The notes under the pieces are model-generated. The model had not been told where the DNA came from and ran no database searches. It saw only the letters and a list, made by a program, of their open reading frames with translations. A stretch of 64,000 nucleotides of DNA from JBCBSK01 sp965250105 (GTDB lineage: Bacteria; Pseudomonadota; Alphaproteobacteria; Rhizobiales; Tepidamorphaceae): NCBI GenBank assembly GCA_965250105.1, contig OZ252290.1, forward strand, positions 3,472,001 through 3,536,000, given 5' to 3'. This document shows positions 49,733 to 61,377 of the stretch, in pieces. Every line of letters starts with the position of its first letter. The stretch's first letter is position 1. The position numbers were made by a program, and so were the translations under genes.

Positions 49733-50905
49733 ATGAGCGCGTCCCTCAGTCCGCGCGCCTATCTCGACCACAACGCCACCGCGCCGCTACGCGATGCAGC
49801 CCGCGCGGCCATGGTCGCGGTGCTGGATCTGTGCGGCAACCCGTCCTCCATCCATGCCGAAGGCCGCGCCGCCCGCGCCGTGCTGTCGCGCGCGCGGGGA
49901 CAGGTCGCCGCGCTCGTCGGCGCGCCTGTCGATGGCGTGATCTTCACCGCATCGGGCAGCGAAGCCAATGCGCTCGCGTTGTCGCGCGGCATCGCCAAAG
50001 ACGGCATGCGGCCGGAACGCTGTCTCGTCTCGCGGATCGAGCATCCGTCAGTCCTGGCGCAGTCGGCCTTCGCCGGCGACGACCGGGCGATGATCCCGGT
50101 TGGGCTGGATGGCGTGGTCGATCTCGCCGCGCTGGCCGAGCTTTTGGCGCGCGATCCACGCCACGCTTTGGTGTCGGTCATGTCGGCGAATAACGAAACC
50201 GGCGTCGTGCAGCCGATCCGCGCGGTCGCCGATCTCGTCGCCGAGGCCGGCGGCCTCCTGCATGTCGATGCGGTGCAGACGGCCGGCCGCGTGGCGACCG
50301 ACATGATCGCGCTGGGTGCCGATATCATGACGTTGTCGGCGCACAAGATCGGCGGGCCGAAAGGGGTCGGCGCGCTCGTCATCGCGGACCCCGACCGGTC
50401 GCGAATCACGGACCCCTTGATCAAGGGCGGCGGCCAGGAGCGCAATCAGCGCGCCGGCACCGAGAACGTGCCGGGTATCGCTGGCTTCGGCGCGGCGGCC
50501 GAGGCGGCGCTGGCGGGTCTCGATGTCTGGGCCGAGGTGGCGCGGCTGCGCGACGCGCTGGAAGGAGACTTGACGGCTGTCGCGCCCGACACGGTGATCT
50601 TCGGCCGTCAGGCCGAGCGCCTGCCCAATACCATCTGCCTCGGTCATCGGGCGCTCTCGGCCGAGACCGCCGTCATCGGTTTCGATCTTGGCGGTGTCGC
50701 GTTGAGTTCGGGATCGGCCTGCTCGTCGGGCAAGGTCAGCGCGAGCCATGTCCTGGCCGCGATGGGCGTTTCGCCCGATCTCGCGGCGAGCGCGCTTAGA
50801 ATTAGTCTTGGATGGGGGACGACAGACGCGGATATCGCACTATGTCGTTCGGTGTGGACCGACATCCACACCACCCTGTCGCGCCGTAAACCGCGTGCTG
50901 CCTGA
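49733..50905 (+). CDS. Cysteine desulfurase, IscS/NifS type (group I)
   Basis: The enzyme takes sulfur from cysteine for cluster building. The 390-residue PLP protein shows YLDHNATAPLRDAA, NPSSIHAEGR, VSVMSANNETGVVQPI, the PLP lysine about residue 205 in LSAHKIGGPKGVGAL and the active cysteine about residue 330 in LSSGSACSSGKVS, whose flexible loop length marks group I. GGGAGGGGCGGC precedes the ATG at 49733. It starts the suf operon, which later also holds the group II enzyme SufS, so two sulfur donors serve one operon. Confidence 0.92.
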   Translation: MSASLSPRAYLDHNATAPLRDAARAAMVAVLDLCGNPSSIHAEGRAARAVLSRARGQVAALVGAPVDGVIFTASGSEANALALSRGIAKDGMRPERCLVSRIEHPSVLAQSAFAGDDRAMIPVGLDGVVDLAALAELLARDPRHALVSVMSANNETGVVQPIRAVADLVAEAGGLLHVDAVQTAGRVATDMIALGADIMTLSAHKIGGPKGVGALVIADPDRSRITDPLIKGGGQERNQRAGTENVPGIAGFGAAAEAALAGLDVWAEVARLRDALEGDLTAVAPDTVIFGRQAERLPNTICLGHRALSAETAVIGFDLGGVALSSGSACSSGKVSASHVLAAMGVSPDLAASALRISLGWGTTDADIALCRSVWTDIHTTLSRRKPRAA

Positions 50906-50959
50906 TCACGCGGTCGCAACCATCCCCGGACCTTGACCCCGGGAGACAAGGAGACAGAA

Positions 50960-52482
<1,523 letters not shown>

Positions 52483-52483
<1 letters not shown>

Positions 52484-52710
52484 TGGCCGAGAACGTCGAC
52501 AATCTGGTGCTGGAACAGCTCCGGGCGATGCGTTCTGAGATGTCGAAGATGGCCGATTGGATGCACACCATGAGTGCCGAATTGACGGCGATACGTCAGC
52601 ATCTTTCAGGCGTTGTTACCCTGCGAGAGCACGACCACGCATACATCGCGTCCATCAAGCACCGCTTGGATCATATCGAGCGACGGCTTGAGCCGGTCGA
52701 CGAGCGGTAG
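52483..52710 (+). CDS. 75-residue helical protein within the suf operon
   Basis: The product starts MAENVDNLVLEQLRAMRSEM and continues with amphipathic helix (MADWMHTMSAELTAIRQHL, IKHRLDHIERRLEPVDER). The regular hydrophobic spacing suggests a coiled coil, and similar small proteins (LVLEQLRAIR-like starts) are known as hypotheticals in alphaproteobacteria. Its ATG overlaps the sufB stop by one base, so it is translated with sufB, and the cupin gene follows after six bases. A role in Suf assembly is possible but unproven. Confidence 0.75.
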
Positions 52711-52716
52711 GCGAAG

Positions 52717-53211
52717 ATGGCTGGCCCCATCATCAATCTCGCCGACGTGCCGTTGCGCGACGGCGGCGACGGCAAGGCGTTCAAGGCCAGGATCGGTCCC
52801 TTCGCCCATCTGATCGGCCTCAAGGGGCTTGGTCTGATGCTGCATGAGGTGGATCCTGGCGCGAAGGCTTTTCCGTTCCACAGCCATCACCAGATCGACG
52901 AGGCTTTCATCATTCTGGAGGGCGAGGGCACGCTGCGCTACGGCGATGCGCGCTATCCGATCAAGGCGGGCGACGTCGTTGGCGCGCCGACCGGTGGACC
53001 GGAAACAGCGCACCAGATCATCAATACCGGGTCGGACACGCTGCGCTATCTCGGCGTCTCGACCCTGGCTGAAACGGAAGTGGCCGAATATCCCGATTCC
53101 GGGAAGTTCGTGGTCATCAGCCGCTTCGATTGGAACGATCCCGGCGCTGGCGGGCTGCGCTATGTCGGGCGAAGAGAAACCAGCCTCGATTATTTCGACG
53201 GCGAAGACTGA
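52717..53211 (+). CDS. Cupin-domain protein within the suf operon
   Basis: The 164-residue protein has one double-stranded beta-helix cupin domain with metal-binding residues in HSHHQIDEAFIILEGEGTLRYGD and GAPTGGPETAHQII. It could bind a metal or sulfur-containing ligand, or sense a small molecule; no enzyme activity can be read off. It lies between sufB and sufC, six bases after the 75-codon gene and eight bases before sufC, clearly in the same transcript. That position is not part of the standard suf set. Confidence 0.85.
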   Translation: MAGPIINLADVPLRDGGDGKAFKARIGPFAHLIGLKGLGLMLHEVDPGAKAFPFHSHHQIDEAFIILEGEGTLRYGDARYPIKAGDVVGAPTGGPETAHQIINTGSDTLRYLGVSTLAETEVAEYPDSGKFVVISRFDWNDPGAGGLRYVGRRETSLDYFDGED

Positions 53212-53219
53212 ACGAGACA

Positions 53220-53975
53220 ATGATGCTTGATATCAAGAACCTGCACGTCGAGATCGACGGCAAGAAGATCCTCAACGGCCTCGATCTGACGGTGAAGGCG
53301 GGCGAGGTGCACGCCATCATGGGGCCGAATGGCTCGGGCAAGTCGACCTTGTCCTATGTGCTGGCCGGCAAGGACGAGTATGAGGTGATCGACGGCTCGA
53401 TCACCTTCAACGGCGCGGATCTGCTCGACATGGAGCCAGACGAGCGCGCCACCGCCGGCGTCTTCCTGGCGTTTCAGTATCCGGTCGAGATCCCCGGCGT
53501 CGCCTCGATGACCTTCCTGAAGGCGGCCATCAACGCCCATCGCAAGGCGCGCGGCGACGGCGAGATTTCGACGCCGGACTTCATGCGCCTGATCAAGGAG
53601 ACCTCGGCGAAGCTCAATATCAGCCAGGACATGCTGCGCCGGCCGCTCAATGTCGGGTTCTCCGGTGGCGAGAAGAAGCGCAACGAAATCATGCAGATGG
53701 CGCTGCTCGAGCCGAGCCTCTGCGTGCTCGACGAGACCGATTCAGGGCTCGACATCGACGCGCTCAGGGTCGTGTCCGACGGCGTCAACGCGCTGCGCGG
53801 GCCGGACCGCGCGATGGTCGTCATCACCCATTACCAGCGCCTGTTGAACCATATCGTGCCCGATGTCGTGCACGTTATGTCCAAGGGGCGTATCGTCAAG
53901 ACCGGCGGCAAGGAGCTCGCGCTCGAGCTCGAACAGTCGGGCTATGCCGATTACGACGCCGAAGAAGCCGCTTGA
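53220..53975 (+). CDS. sufC: Fe-S assembly ATPase SufC
   Basis: SufC is an ABC-type ATPase that drives SufBD conformational change; it is soluble, not a transporter. The 251-residue protein has Walker A IMGPNGSGKSTLSYVLAG, the SufC Q-loop FLAFQYPVEIPGV, a signature NVGFSGGEKKRNEIMQMALL, Walker B CVLDETDSGLDIDAL and the switch ITHYQRLL. DETDSGLD is a SufC hallmark. Two adjacent ATGs exist (53220, 53223) and I cannot choose firmly. Next is sufD. Confidence 0.96.
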   Translation: MMLDIKNLHVEIDGKKILNGLDLTVKAGEVHAIMGPNGSGKSTLSYVLAGKDEYEVIDGSITFNGADLLDMEPDERATAGVFLAFQYPVEIPGVASMTFLKAAINAHRKARGDGEISTPDFMRLIKETSAKLNISQDMLRRPLNVGFSGGEKKRNEIMQMALLEPSLCVLDETDSGLDIDALRVVSDGVNALRGPDRAMVVITHYQRLLNHIVPDVVHVMSKGRIVKTGGKELALELEQSGYADYDAEEAA

Positions 53976-53991
53976 CGCGCCGGAGGTTGGG

Positions 53992-55320
53992 ATGAGCGAT
54001 ATCCAGAAAGCCGGCGTCCAGAAGATCGAGACGGCGGCCGAAACCGCGCTGATCACGGCGCTCGAAACGCTGCCCCGGGCCGATGGCTGGGTGAAGGAGG
54101 CGCGCGGCGCCGCCGCCAACCGGTTCCGCGCCGAAGGCCTGCCGCATCGGCGGATCGAGGAGTGGAAATACACCGATCTCCGGGCGCTGATGCGCGACGT
54201 GCCGCCGCTCCGCGCCGAAGGCGGTTCGGATGGCGCGGTGACGGTTCCGCCAGCGCGGCTGTTCGAGACGGTCGAAGCCGACCGGGTCGTCGTCGCCAAT
54301 GGCCGCGTCGTGTCCGGCAGCGCGCCGGCGGGCGTCGAGATAATGGCGACGGACGACCTCCTCGGCCGGTCCGACGACTGGCTGCGCGGCGTGCTGACCG
54401 GCGCGATGGACGGGATCGGATCGAGCATTTTCGATCTCAACACTGCCCTGATGCGCGGTGGCGTCGTGGTGCGTGTCGCACCGCGCGCCGAGCTGTCGCG
54501 CCCCGTCCATATCGCCTTCGTCACGCCCGATGGCGATCCGGCGGCCGCTTTCCTGCGCAACGTCATCGCCGTCGGCGAGGGCGCCATCGCCTCGGTCCTG
54601 GTGTCCCATGAAGGGCCGGACGGGGTCGCCTATCAGTCCAATGTGGTGACCCATGTCGAGGTCGCCGACCGGGCGCGGCTCGATCTGACCCGCATCCAGG
54701 ACGAGGGCGACCGCGCCGTGCATCTCGCCACGGTGGCGAGCCGGGTCGGCGCCAATGCGGTCCTGAACCTCTTCTCCATGACGGTCGGGGCGCAGCTGTC
54801 GCGCACCCAGGTTGCCTTCCGTATGGAGGATCAGCATTCCGAACTGCGCTTTTCCGGCGCGCAGTTGCTGTCCGGCAGCCAGCACGCGGATACGACCATG
54901 TATGTCGACCACCGCGAGCCGGACTGCGTCAGCCGGGAATTGTTCAAGACCGTGCTCGACGACCGCGCCCGGGGCGTGTTCCAGGGCAAGATCATGGTGC
55001 ACCAGAAGGCACAGAAGACCGACGGCCGGATGATGTCGCAGGCGCTGATGCTGTCGGACACCGCCGAGATCGACAACAAGCCCGAACTCGAGATCTATGC
55101 TGACGACGTCCAGTGCGGCCATGGCGCCACGGCGGGCCAGCTCGACGAAACGCTAATGTTCTATCTGCGTGCCCGCGGCTTGCCGCCGGTGGCGGCCGAG
55201 AAGCTTCTGATCGCGGCCTTCATCGGCGAGGCGGTCGAGGCGATCGAGGATGAGGTGGTGCGTGATGCCGTGCACGGTCTGGCCGAGGCCTGGCTCGACC
55301 GACGCGCATCCGCTGAATGA
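53992..55320 (+). CDS. sufD: Fe-S assembly protein SufD
   Basis: SufD pairs with SufB to form the scaffold heterodimer. The 442-residue protein begins with helix, then the alpha-domain FRAEGLPHRRIEEWKYTDLRALM, a beta-helix core and the C-terminal ELRFSGAQLLSGSQHADTTMYVDHREPDCVSRELFKTVLDDRARGVFQGKIMV and CGHGATAGQLDETLMFYLRARGL. CGHGATAGQ is the site thought to receive the cluster. CGGAGG lies six bases before the ATG at 53992. It stands between sufC and sufS. Confidence 0.96.
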   Translation: MSDIQKAGVQKIETAAETALITALETLPRADGWVKEARGAAANRFRAEGLPHRRIEEWKYTDLRALMRDVPPLRAEGGSDGAVTVPPARLFETVEADRVVVANGRVVSGSAPAGVEIMATDDLLGRSDDWLRGVLTGAMDGIGSSIFDLNTALMRGGVVVRVAPRAELSRPVHIAFVTPDGDPAAAFLRNVIAVGEGAIASVLVSHEGPDGVAYQSNVVTHVEVADRARLDLTRIQDEGDRAVHLATVASRVGANAVLNLFSMTVGAQLSRTQVAFRMEDQHSELRFSGAQLLSGSQHADTTMYVDHREPDCVSRELFKTVLDDRARGVFQGKIMVHQKAQKTDGRMMSQALMLSDTAEIDNKPELEIYADDVQCGHGATAGQLDETLMFYLRARGLPPVAAEKLLIAAFIGEAVEAIEDEVVRDAVHGLAEAWLDRRASAE

Positions 55321-55348
55321 GGGTAATGTAAGGGAAAGGAGCGTCACC

Positions 55349-56623
55349 ATGACGATCCAGCCGAGCCATGCCGTGCTGGCCGAGACACAGGCCCCCGCAC
55401 GGGCTTACGACGTCGAGGCGATCCGGCGGGATTTTCCGATCCTCGCGAGGGATGTCTACGGCAAGCCGCTCGTCTATCTCGACAACGGCGCCTCGGCACA
55501 GAAGCCGCAGAGCGTCATCGACACCGTGTCGGAGGTCTACAGCCGCGACTACGCCAATGTGCATCGCGGCCTGCATTTTCTCTCCAACACGGCGACGGAA
55601 CGCTTCGAGGCGGCGCGCGAAACGGTGCGTGCCTTCCTCAATGCGGAGTCGGTCGACGAGATCATCTTCACCCGCTCGGCGACGGAGGCGATGAACCTCG
55701 TTGCGTCCTCGCTCGGCCGGCACCTGAAGATCGGCGCGGGCGACGAGATCGTCCTGTCGATCATGGAGCACCACTCCAATATCGTGCCATGGCATTTCTG
55801 GCGCGAGAACCATGGCGCGGTGATCAAATGGGCGCCGGTCGATGATGATGGCCGGTTCCATCTCGACGCCTTCGAGGCGCTCCTGACCGAGCGCACCAAG
55901 GTGATCGCCATCACCCATATGTCGAACGTTCTCGGCACGGTGGTGCCGGTCAAGGAGATCTGCCGGATGGCGCGCGAGCGCGGCATCGCAGTCATGGTCG
56001 ACGGCAGCCAGGCGGCGGTGCATATGCCGGTCGATGTGCGCGACATCGACTGCGATTTCTACTGCTTCACCGGCCACAAGCTCTATGGCCCTTCGGGCAT
56101 CGGCGTGCTCTACGGCCGCCGCGACCTGCTCGGTGCCATGCCACCCTATGCCGGTGGCGGCGAGATGATCCTCGAGGTGACCGAGGACAGGATCACCTAT
56201 GCCGAGCCGCCACACCGTTTCGAGGCCGGCACGCCGCCGATCGCGCAGGCCATTGGCCTGGCGGCGGCGATCGACTATGTCGAGGCCATCGGGCGCGAGG
56301 CGATCGCGGCGCATGAAAGCGACCTGACGGCCTATGCCGAAGCGCAGCTGTCCGGCGTGAACGCTCTGCGCCTGCTTGGACGGGCGCCGGGCAAGGGGGC
56401 GATCCTGTCATTTGAAATCGCCGGCCTTCACGCCCATGATGTGTCGACGATCATCGACCGGTCGGGGGTCGCCGTCAGGGCCGGCACTCATTGCGCGATG
56501 CCGCTCCTGAAACGGTTCGGCGCCACCTCGACCTGTCGCGCCTCGTTCGGGCTCTACAATACCCGCGCCGAGGTCGACTGCTTGGTCGAGGCACTGGACA
56601 AGGCGCGGATGCTTCTTAGCTAA
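55349..56623 (+). CDS. sufS: Cysteine desulfurase SufS (group II)
   Basis: SufS passes sulfur from cysteine to the Suf complex, usually through SufE or SufU. The 424-residue PLP protein has FPILARDVYGKPLVYLDNGASAQKPQSVID, VHRGLHFLSNTATERFEAAR, MEHHSNIVPW, the PLP Lys244 in FTGHKLYGPSGIGVLYG and the active Cys382 in AGTHCAMPLL, with the short loop of group II. AAAGGAG lies six bases before the start. No sufE gene is seen nearby. It is distinct from the group I enzyme at the operon front. Confidence 0.96.
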   Translation: MTIQPSHAVLAETQAPARAYDVEAIRRDFPILARDVYGKPLVYLDNGASAQKPQSVIDTVSEVYSRDYANVHRGLHFLSNTATERFEAARETVRAFLNAESVDEIIFTRSATEAMNLVASSLGRHLKIGAGDEIVLSIMEHHSNIVPWHFWRENHGAVIKWAPVDDDGRFHLDAFEALLTERTKVIAITHMSNVLGTVVPVKEICRMARERGIAVMVDGSQAAVHMPVDVRDIDCDFYCFTGHKLYGPSGIGVLYGRRDLLGAMPPYAGGGEMILEVTEDRITYAEPPHRFEAGTPPIAQAIGLAAAIDYVEAIGREAIAAHESDLTAYAEAQLSGVNALRLLGRAPGKGAILSFEIAGLHAHDVSTIIDRSGVAVRAGTHCAMPLLKRFGATSTCRASFGLYNTRAEVDCLVEALDKARMLLS

Positions 56624-56643
56624 CCCGGCGAAGGGTGATGGAT

Positions 56644-57072
56644 ATGATGGACGATACGACCAGAGTGAACGCGCCGGACATGGCGGATGCCCCCGACATC
56701 GAGCGTGCCGAGGCCGGCGCGCCGGCCATGTCGGACAAGGCGCCGTCGGAGATGGATGCGAGCGAACTCGAAGCCTTGACCGATGACATCGTGTCGGCGC
56801 TGAAGACGATCTACGATCCGGAGATCCCGGTCGACATCTATGAACTCGGCCTGATCTACCGGATCGAGATCGACGACGACCGCAAGATCGACATCGACAT
56901 GACGCTGACCGCGCCGGCCTGTCCGGTGGCCGGCGAGATGCCGATCTGGGTCGAGAACGCGGTCAATGCCTTGCCCGGCGTCAGCGACGTGCGCGTCAAC
57001 ATGGTGTTCGACCCGCCCTGGGATCCGAGCCGCATGTCGGACGAGGCGCGCGTCGCGCTCAATCTCTGGTAG
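56644..57072 (+). CDS. sufT: SufT/MIP18-family Fe-S maturation protein (DUF59)
   Basis: The 142-residue protein has an acidic 45-residue front and a DUF59 domain: DIVSALKTIYDPEIPVDIYELGLIYRIEIDDD, then MTLTAPACPVAGEMPIWVENAV and VNMVFDPPWDPSRMSDEARVALNLW. Such proteins help pass Fe-S clusters to targets. Several ATG codons cluster at the front; I chose 56644 since AAGGG lies eight bases upstream of it. It follows sufS by 20 bases and belongs to the operon. Confidence 0.93.
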   Translation: MMDDTTRVNAPDMADAPDIERAEAGAPAMSDKAPSEMDASELEALTDDIVSALKTIYDPEIPVDIYELGLIYRIEIDDDRKIDIDMTLTAPACPVAGEMPIWVENAVNALPGVSDVRVNMVFDPPWDPSRMSDEARVALNLW

Positions 57073-57196
57073 GGCGTCGGGGCGATGCGTGATGCGCGGA
57101 TACCCGCATTGGCGGATCCCGGCATCTGTCCTATTTTGACGTTCAAGGATCACTTTTCGCGCGCGTCGCGACAGATTTGATGAGAGTGAGGCCGAT

Positions 57197-57598
57197 ATGA
57201 CGGCACAAAACGCGATATCGACACCTAAGGCGAAGCCCCGACCCAAGCCGAAGGTCATGACGCTGACGGATGCGGCGGCAGACCGCGTGCGCCAGATCAT
57301 GGCGACGTCGGACAACGACATCGTTGGCCTGCGGGTCGGCGTGAAGAATGGCGGCTGCGCCGGCATGGCCTATACGATGAATTATGCCGAGACCATCGAT
57401 CCGATGGACGAGGTCGTCGAGGACAAGGGCGTCAAGGTGCTCATTGATCCCAAGGCGGTCCTGTTCCTGCTCGGCACGGAGATGGACTATCAGATCGACA
57501 AGCTGTCGGCCCAGTTCGTCTTCAACAATCCCAACCAGACCTCGGCCTGCGGCTGCGGCGAGTCGGTGGCCATCACGCCAGCGCAAACGGCCGCTTGA
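57197..57598 (+). CDS. sufA: A-type Fe-S carrier SufA/IscA
   Basis: The 133-residue protein carries the A-type carrier fold with three conserved cysteines: Cys54 in VKNGGCAGMAYTM, and Cys118 and Cys120 in SACGCGESVAI. It accepts clusters from SufBCD and passes them on. A 20-residue basic front (STPKAKPRPKPKV) precedes the core. It starts 124 bases after sufT and may have some own expression. A GC-rich hairpin overlaps the stop codon and could end the operon. Confidence 0.95.
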   Translation: MTAQNAISTPKAKPRPKPKVMTLTDAAADRVRQIMATSDNDIVGLRVGVKNGGCAGMAYTMNYAETIDPMDEVVEDKGVKVLIDPKAVLFLLGTEMDYQIDKLSAQFVFNNPNQTSACGCGESVAITPAQTAA

Positions 57599-57607
57599 GG
57601 CGGCCGT
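57587..57607 (+). terminator. GC-rich hairpin at the sufA stop codon
   Basis: ACGGCCGC and GCGGCCGT form a perfect 8-bp stem with a 5-base loop that contains the stop codon. There is no T-run, so it may be only a weak or factor-dependent end. Confidence 0.35.
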
Positions 57608-57672
57608 CTCCGCCTGTCCCTATGAGCTAGGCTGGCGATTTGGGCGTAAGGTCGAACGGGGAGGGGTATCGC

Positions 57673-58020
57673 ATGCTGCATCGACGCTTGCGCTCGGCGA
57701 TGCTGTCGACCCTTGTTGTTGGCGCCATCGCTCTACCGGCCTCCGCCGAGACGATCACGCCCATCGCCGAGGTTCAGCGCGGCACTTCGGTGACGGTCTC
57801 GGGCACCGTGGACAGGATCCTCGACGAGGACGAGTTCCGACTATCCGACGATTCGGGCCGCATCGATGTCTATATCGGACCAAGCATCGTGCCGGCGGAT
57901 GTCGGCGACCGCGTCACCTTGCGCGGCATTGTCGATGACGGCTTGAGCCGCGAGATCTATGCCCGCGAAATGGTCCTGCCGGACGGCTCGACGGTCACCT
58001 TCGACCGGCGCTACGAGTAG
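57673..58020 (+). CDS. Periplasmic OB-fold (BOF) domain protein
   Basis: The 115-residue protein begins with a signal peptide (MLHRRLRSAMLSTLVVGAIALPASA, probable cut after ASA). A small OB-fold then follows: TSVTVSGTVDRILDEDEFRLSDDSGRIDVYI and VGDRVTLRGIVDDGLSREIYAREMV. The pattern matches bacterial OB-fold periplasmic proteins of unknown role that are often linked to stress. GGGGAGGGG lies close before the ATG at 57673. It is nine bases upstream of the TfoX-like gene and may be co-transcribed. Confidence 0.82.
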   Translation: MLHRRLRSAMLSTLVVGAIALPASAETITPIAEVQRGTSVTVSGTVDRILDEDEFRLSDDSGRIDVYIGPSIVPADVGDRVTLRGIVDDGLSREIYAREMVLPDGSTVTFDRRYE

Positions 58021-58029
58021 CGCCCGGCC

Positions 58030-58374
58030 ATGTCGCCGGAAGATATCGAGGACGCTTTTTCGGCCTTCGGCCCGGTGCGTCTCCGGCGCATGTTCGGCGG
58101 CACCGGCATCTATAGCGACGGCGTCATGTTCGCGCTCGAAGCCTTTGGCGAACTCTATCTGAAGGCCGACGACGCGCTTAAGGAGACCTATCGCGAAATT
58201 GGCGGCGAGCCCTTCGTCTATGAAGGCAAGTCAAAGCCGGTCACTATGTCTTATTGGCGTCTACCGGCCGAGATCGTTGAGGACCGCGATGCGTTCGCGG
58301 ACATGGCGCGCCGCGCGGCGGCCTGCGCGCATGAACTGGCGGCGCGCAAGAAAAAGCCTGCCCGCAAGAGGTGA
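58030..58374 (+). CDS. TfoX/Sxy N-terminal domain protein
   Basis: The 114-residue protein matches the TfoX N-terminal domain, here alone: EDIEDAFSAFGPVRLRRMFGGTGIYSDGVMFALEAFGELYLKADD, then PFVYEGKSKPVTMSYWRLP. In Haemophilus and Vibrio TfoX controls competence, but single-domain forms in alphaproteobacteria have no settled role. The C-terminal tail is very basic (RKKKPARKR). Its stop codon directly touches the stop codon of the convergent GGDEF gene with no base between. Confidence 0.85.
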   Translation: MSPEDIEDAFSAFGPVRLRRMFGGTGIYSDGVMFALEAFGELYLKADDALKETYREIGGEPFVYEGKSKPVTMSYWRLPAEIVEDRDAFADMARRAAACAHELAARKKKPARKR

Positions 58375-59460
58375 TCAGGCGACGTCCTGGGTTTCCGCCA
58401 TGATTGGCGCGTCTTCCGGCGTCACCCGGTTGCGTCCGGCACGCTTCGAGGCGTAGAGGCACATATCGGCGCGTTCGACCAGGGAATGGGCGGTATCGTC
58501 CTCGGCCAGCGAGGCGATCCCGAACGACATGGTGACATGGCCGAGATTTTCACCCGTCGACCGCTTCACCAGTTCCTTTGACTGGATGGCGACGCGGATA
58601 TGTTCGGCCACGGTCTCGGCATCGCGGATCTCGGTGGCCGGCAGGATGATGCCGAACTCCTCGCCGCCATAGCGCGCCGCCACGTCCTGGCCCTTCACGT
58701 TCATCTTGATCGAGGAGGCCACCAGGCGCAGCACCTGATCGCCCGTCTGGTGACCATAGGTGTCGTTGAAGCGCTTGAAATGGTCGATGTCGCACATGAT
58801 CAGCGACACATCGCTGCGCCGTTCGCGCGCTTCCACGATCGCGCGATTCAGCGCTTCGTCGAAATGGCGCCGGTTGGACAGGCCGGTGAGATCGTCGGTC
58901 ATCGATTCGAAGCGGATGGCTTCGAGGCTTTCCTGCAATTCGACGATCTGGCCGCGCGATTCGTGCAGTTGACGCTGCAGGTCCTCGTTTTTCGAGGTCA
59001 TCTGCACCGTTTCGGCGAGCACGTGATCGATGATCGCGCGGATCTGCTGGTGGCTGTCGGCGCTGTCGAGGTTCGATGTCGCCTTGGTCAGCGAGGCGCC
59101 ATAGTCCACGACGTCGCCGGACGCGCCATCGAGCATGTCGAGAACCGCGTTCAGTTCGACGGAAACGTCGTCGCCGACCTTGCCGATGCGGTCGGCGTGG
59201 CGCAGCGGCGACAGATAATCGGCATAGAAGGTTTCGACCGCTTCCGGCGAAATCGTCTTCTGGGTCTTCAGGATCTGGTTGATCGCCGTGTTGAGTTCAC
59301 GGTTGTAACCGGCGGCATACGTGTACCAGAGCTCATAGTTGCGCGGATAGGCCGGTGTCTTGTGGCCCTTGATATAGCTCAGCGCCGCCTCGCCATAGAC
59401 GAGGCTGCGGGCGAACTCGTCCGCATTCTTGTCGGAATTTGTGCGGGAAGACAGCACCAT
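58375..59460 (-). CDS. Diguanylate cyclase, GGEEF domain
   Basis: The enzyme would make cyclic di-GMP, a second messenger for surface life and motility. The 361-residue protein has an N-terminal helical region (about 1-180, not a recognised sensor) and a GGDEF domain with MTDDLTGLSNRRHFDEALNRAI, CDIDHFKRFNDTYGHQTGDQVL and the active site RYGGEEFGIILPATE at about 264-278. The inhibitory I-site is degenerate: K256-x-x-D259 replaces R-x-x-D, so product feedback may be weak. No membrane segment is visible. Confidence 0.93.
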   Translation of the reverse strand: MVLSSRTNSDKNADEFARSLVYGEAALSYIKGHKTPAYPRNYELWYTYAAGYNRELNTAINQILKTQKTISPEAVETFYADYLSPLRHADRIGKVGDDVSVELNAVLDMLDGASGDVVDYGASLTKATSNLDSADSHQQIRAIIDHVLAETVQMTSKNEDLQRQLHESRGQIVELQESLEAIRFESMTDDLTGLSNRRHFDEALNRAIVEARERRSDVSLIMCDIDHFKRFNDTYGHQTGDQVLRLVASSIKMNVKGQDVAARYGGEEFGIILPATEIRDAETVAEHIRVAIQSKELVKRSTGENLGHVTMSFGIASLAEDDTAHSLVERADMCLYASKRAGRNRVTPEDAPIMAETQDVA

Positions 59461-59623
59461 CGGCCCATTGCCCCTTAGACAGGACCAAAGCCTAGGGCGA
59501 TCCGTTTAATGGGCAGTTAAGGCTCGTGAATTGCAGCGCGGCAATCTCAGGTAGGGTCGCGGCTCGCCGGAAAAATCAGGGGTTGTCTGGCTGCGGCGGG
59601 GTTTTGGATGGCGGCTTTGCGGC

Positions 59624-60970
<1,347 letters not shown>

Positions 60971-61377
60971 CAGGAAAACCAGCCTTGTTCGGTTGTTTCT
61001 CAGGCGTTTGCGGTGGCGCGTCGGTCGACGCCGTGTCTCGGGGTGATCGACGACCGCGCGCTGGCGGAAGTCTCGGCCTGGACCGGACCGTCGAGGAGAT
61101 CGTCTCCGCGACAAGATCCTTCCGCCGATGAGACCATCGCCCGACACGCCATCATGGCGCGATGCTCGGCGGAGCAGGGCGCCGATACGCATGCGCACCG
61201 CATAAGGTCGACGGCTACCGGTTCCTTAAAGCAGTCGGGCTGCCGCGCCAAGCGCCAATCGCACCGGACGGGCGCCCGGCGCGGGGTTGATGTTATGTTG
61301 CAGTGCAGCAAATGGGCTATCCCGGCGGCCTTGTCAAGCAGGACAGCCGGCGGTCATGGGCGGCGCGGTGCCGCATG
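60971..61377. other. 407-base gap between rhlE and parE
   Basis: I see no convincing gene here. The frames that exist have Cys/Arg-rich translations like non-coding GC-rich DNA. Near the rhlE start the sequence is AT-richer (GTTCGGTTGTTTC), which may be an mRNA leader, as for other cold-induced DEAD-box genes. The right part, just after parE, shows no clear hairpin. Confidence 0.4.

Noticed and set aside
61000..61311. Minus-strand 103-codon frame between rhlE and parE
   Set aside because: It has many Cys and Arg residues, no recognised motif and no ribosome binding site.
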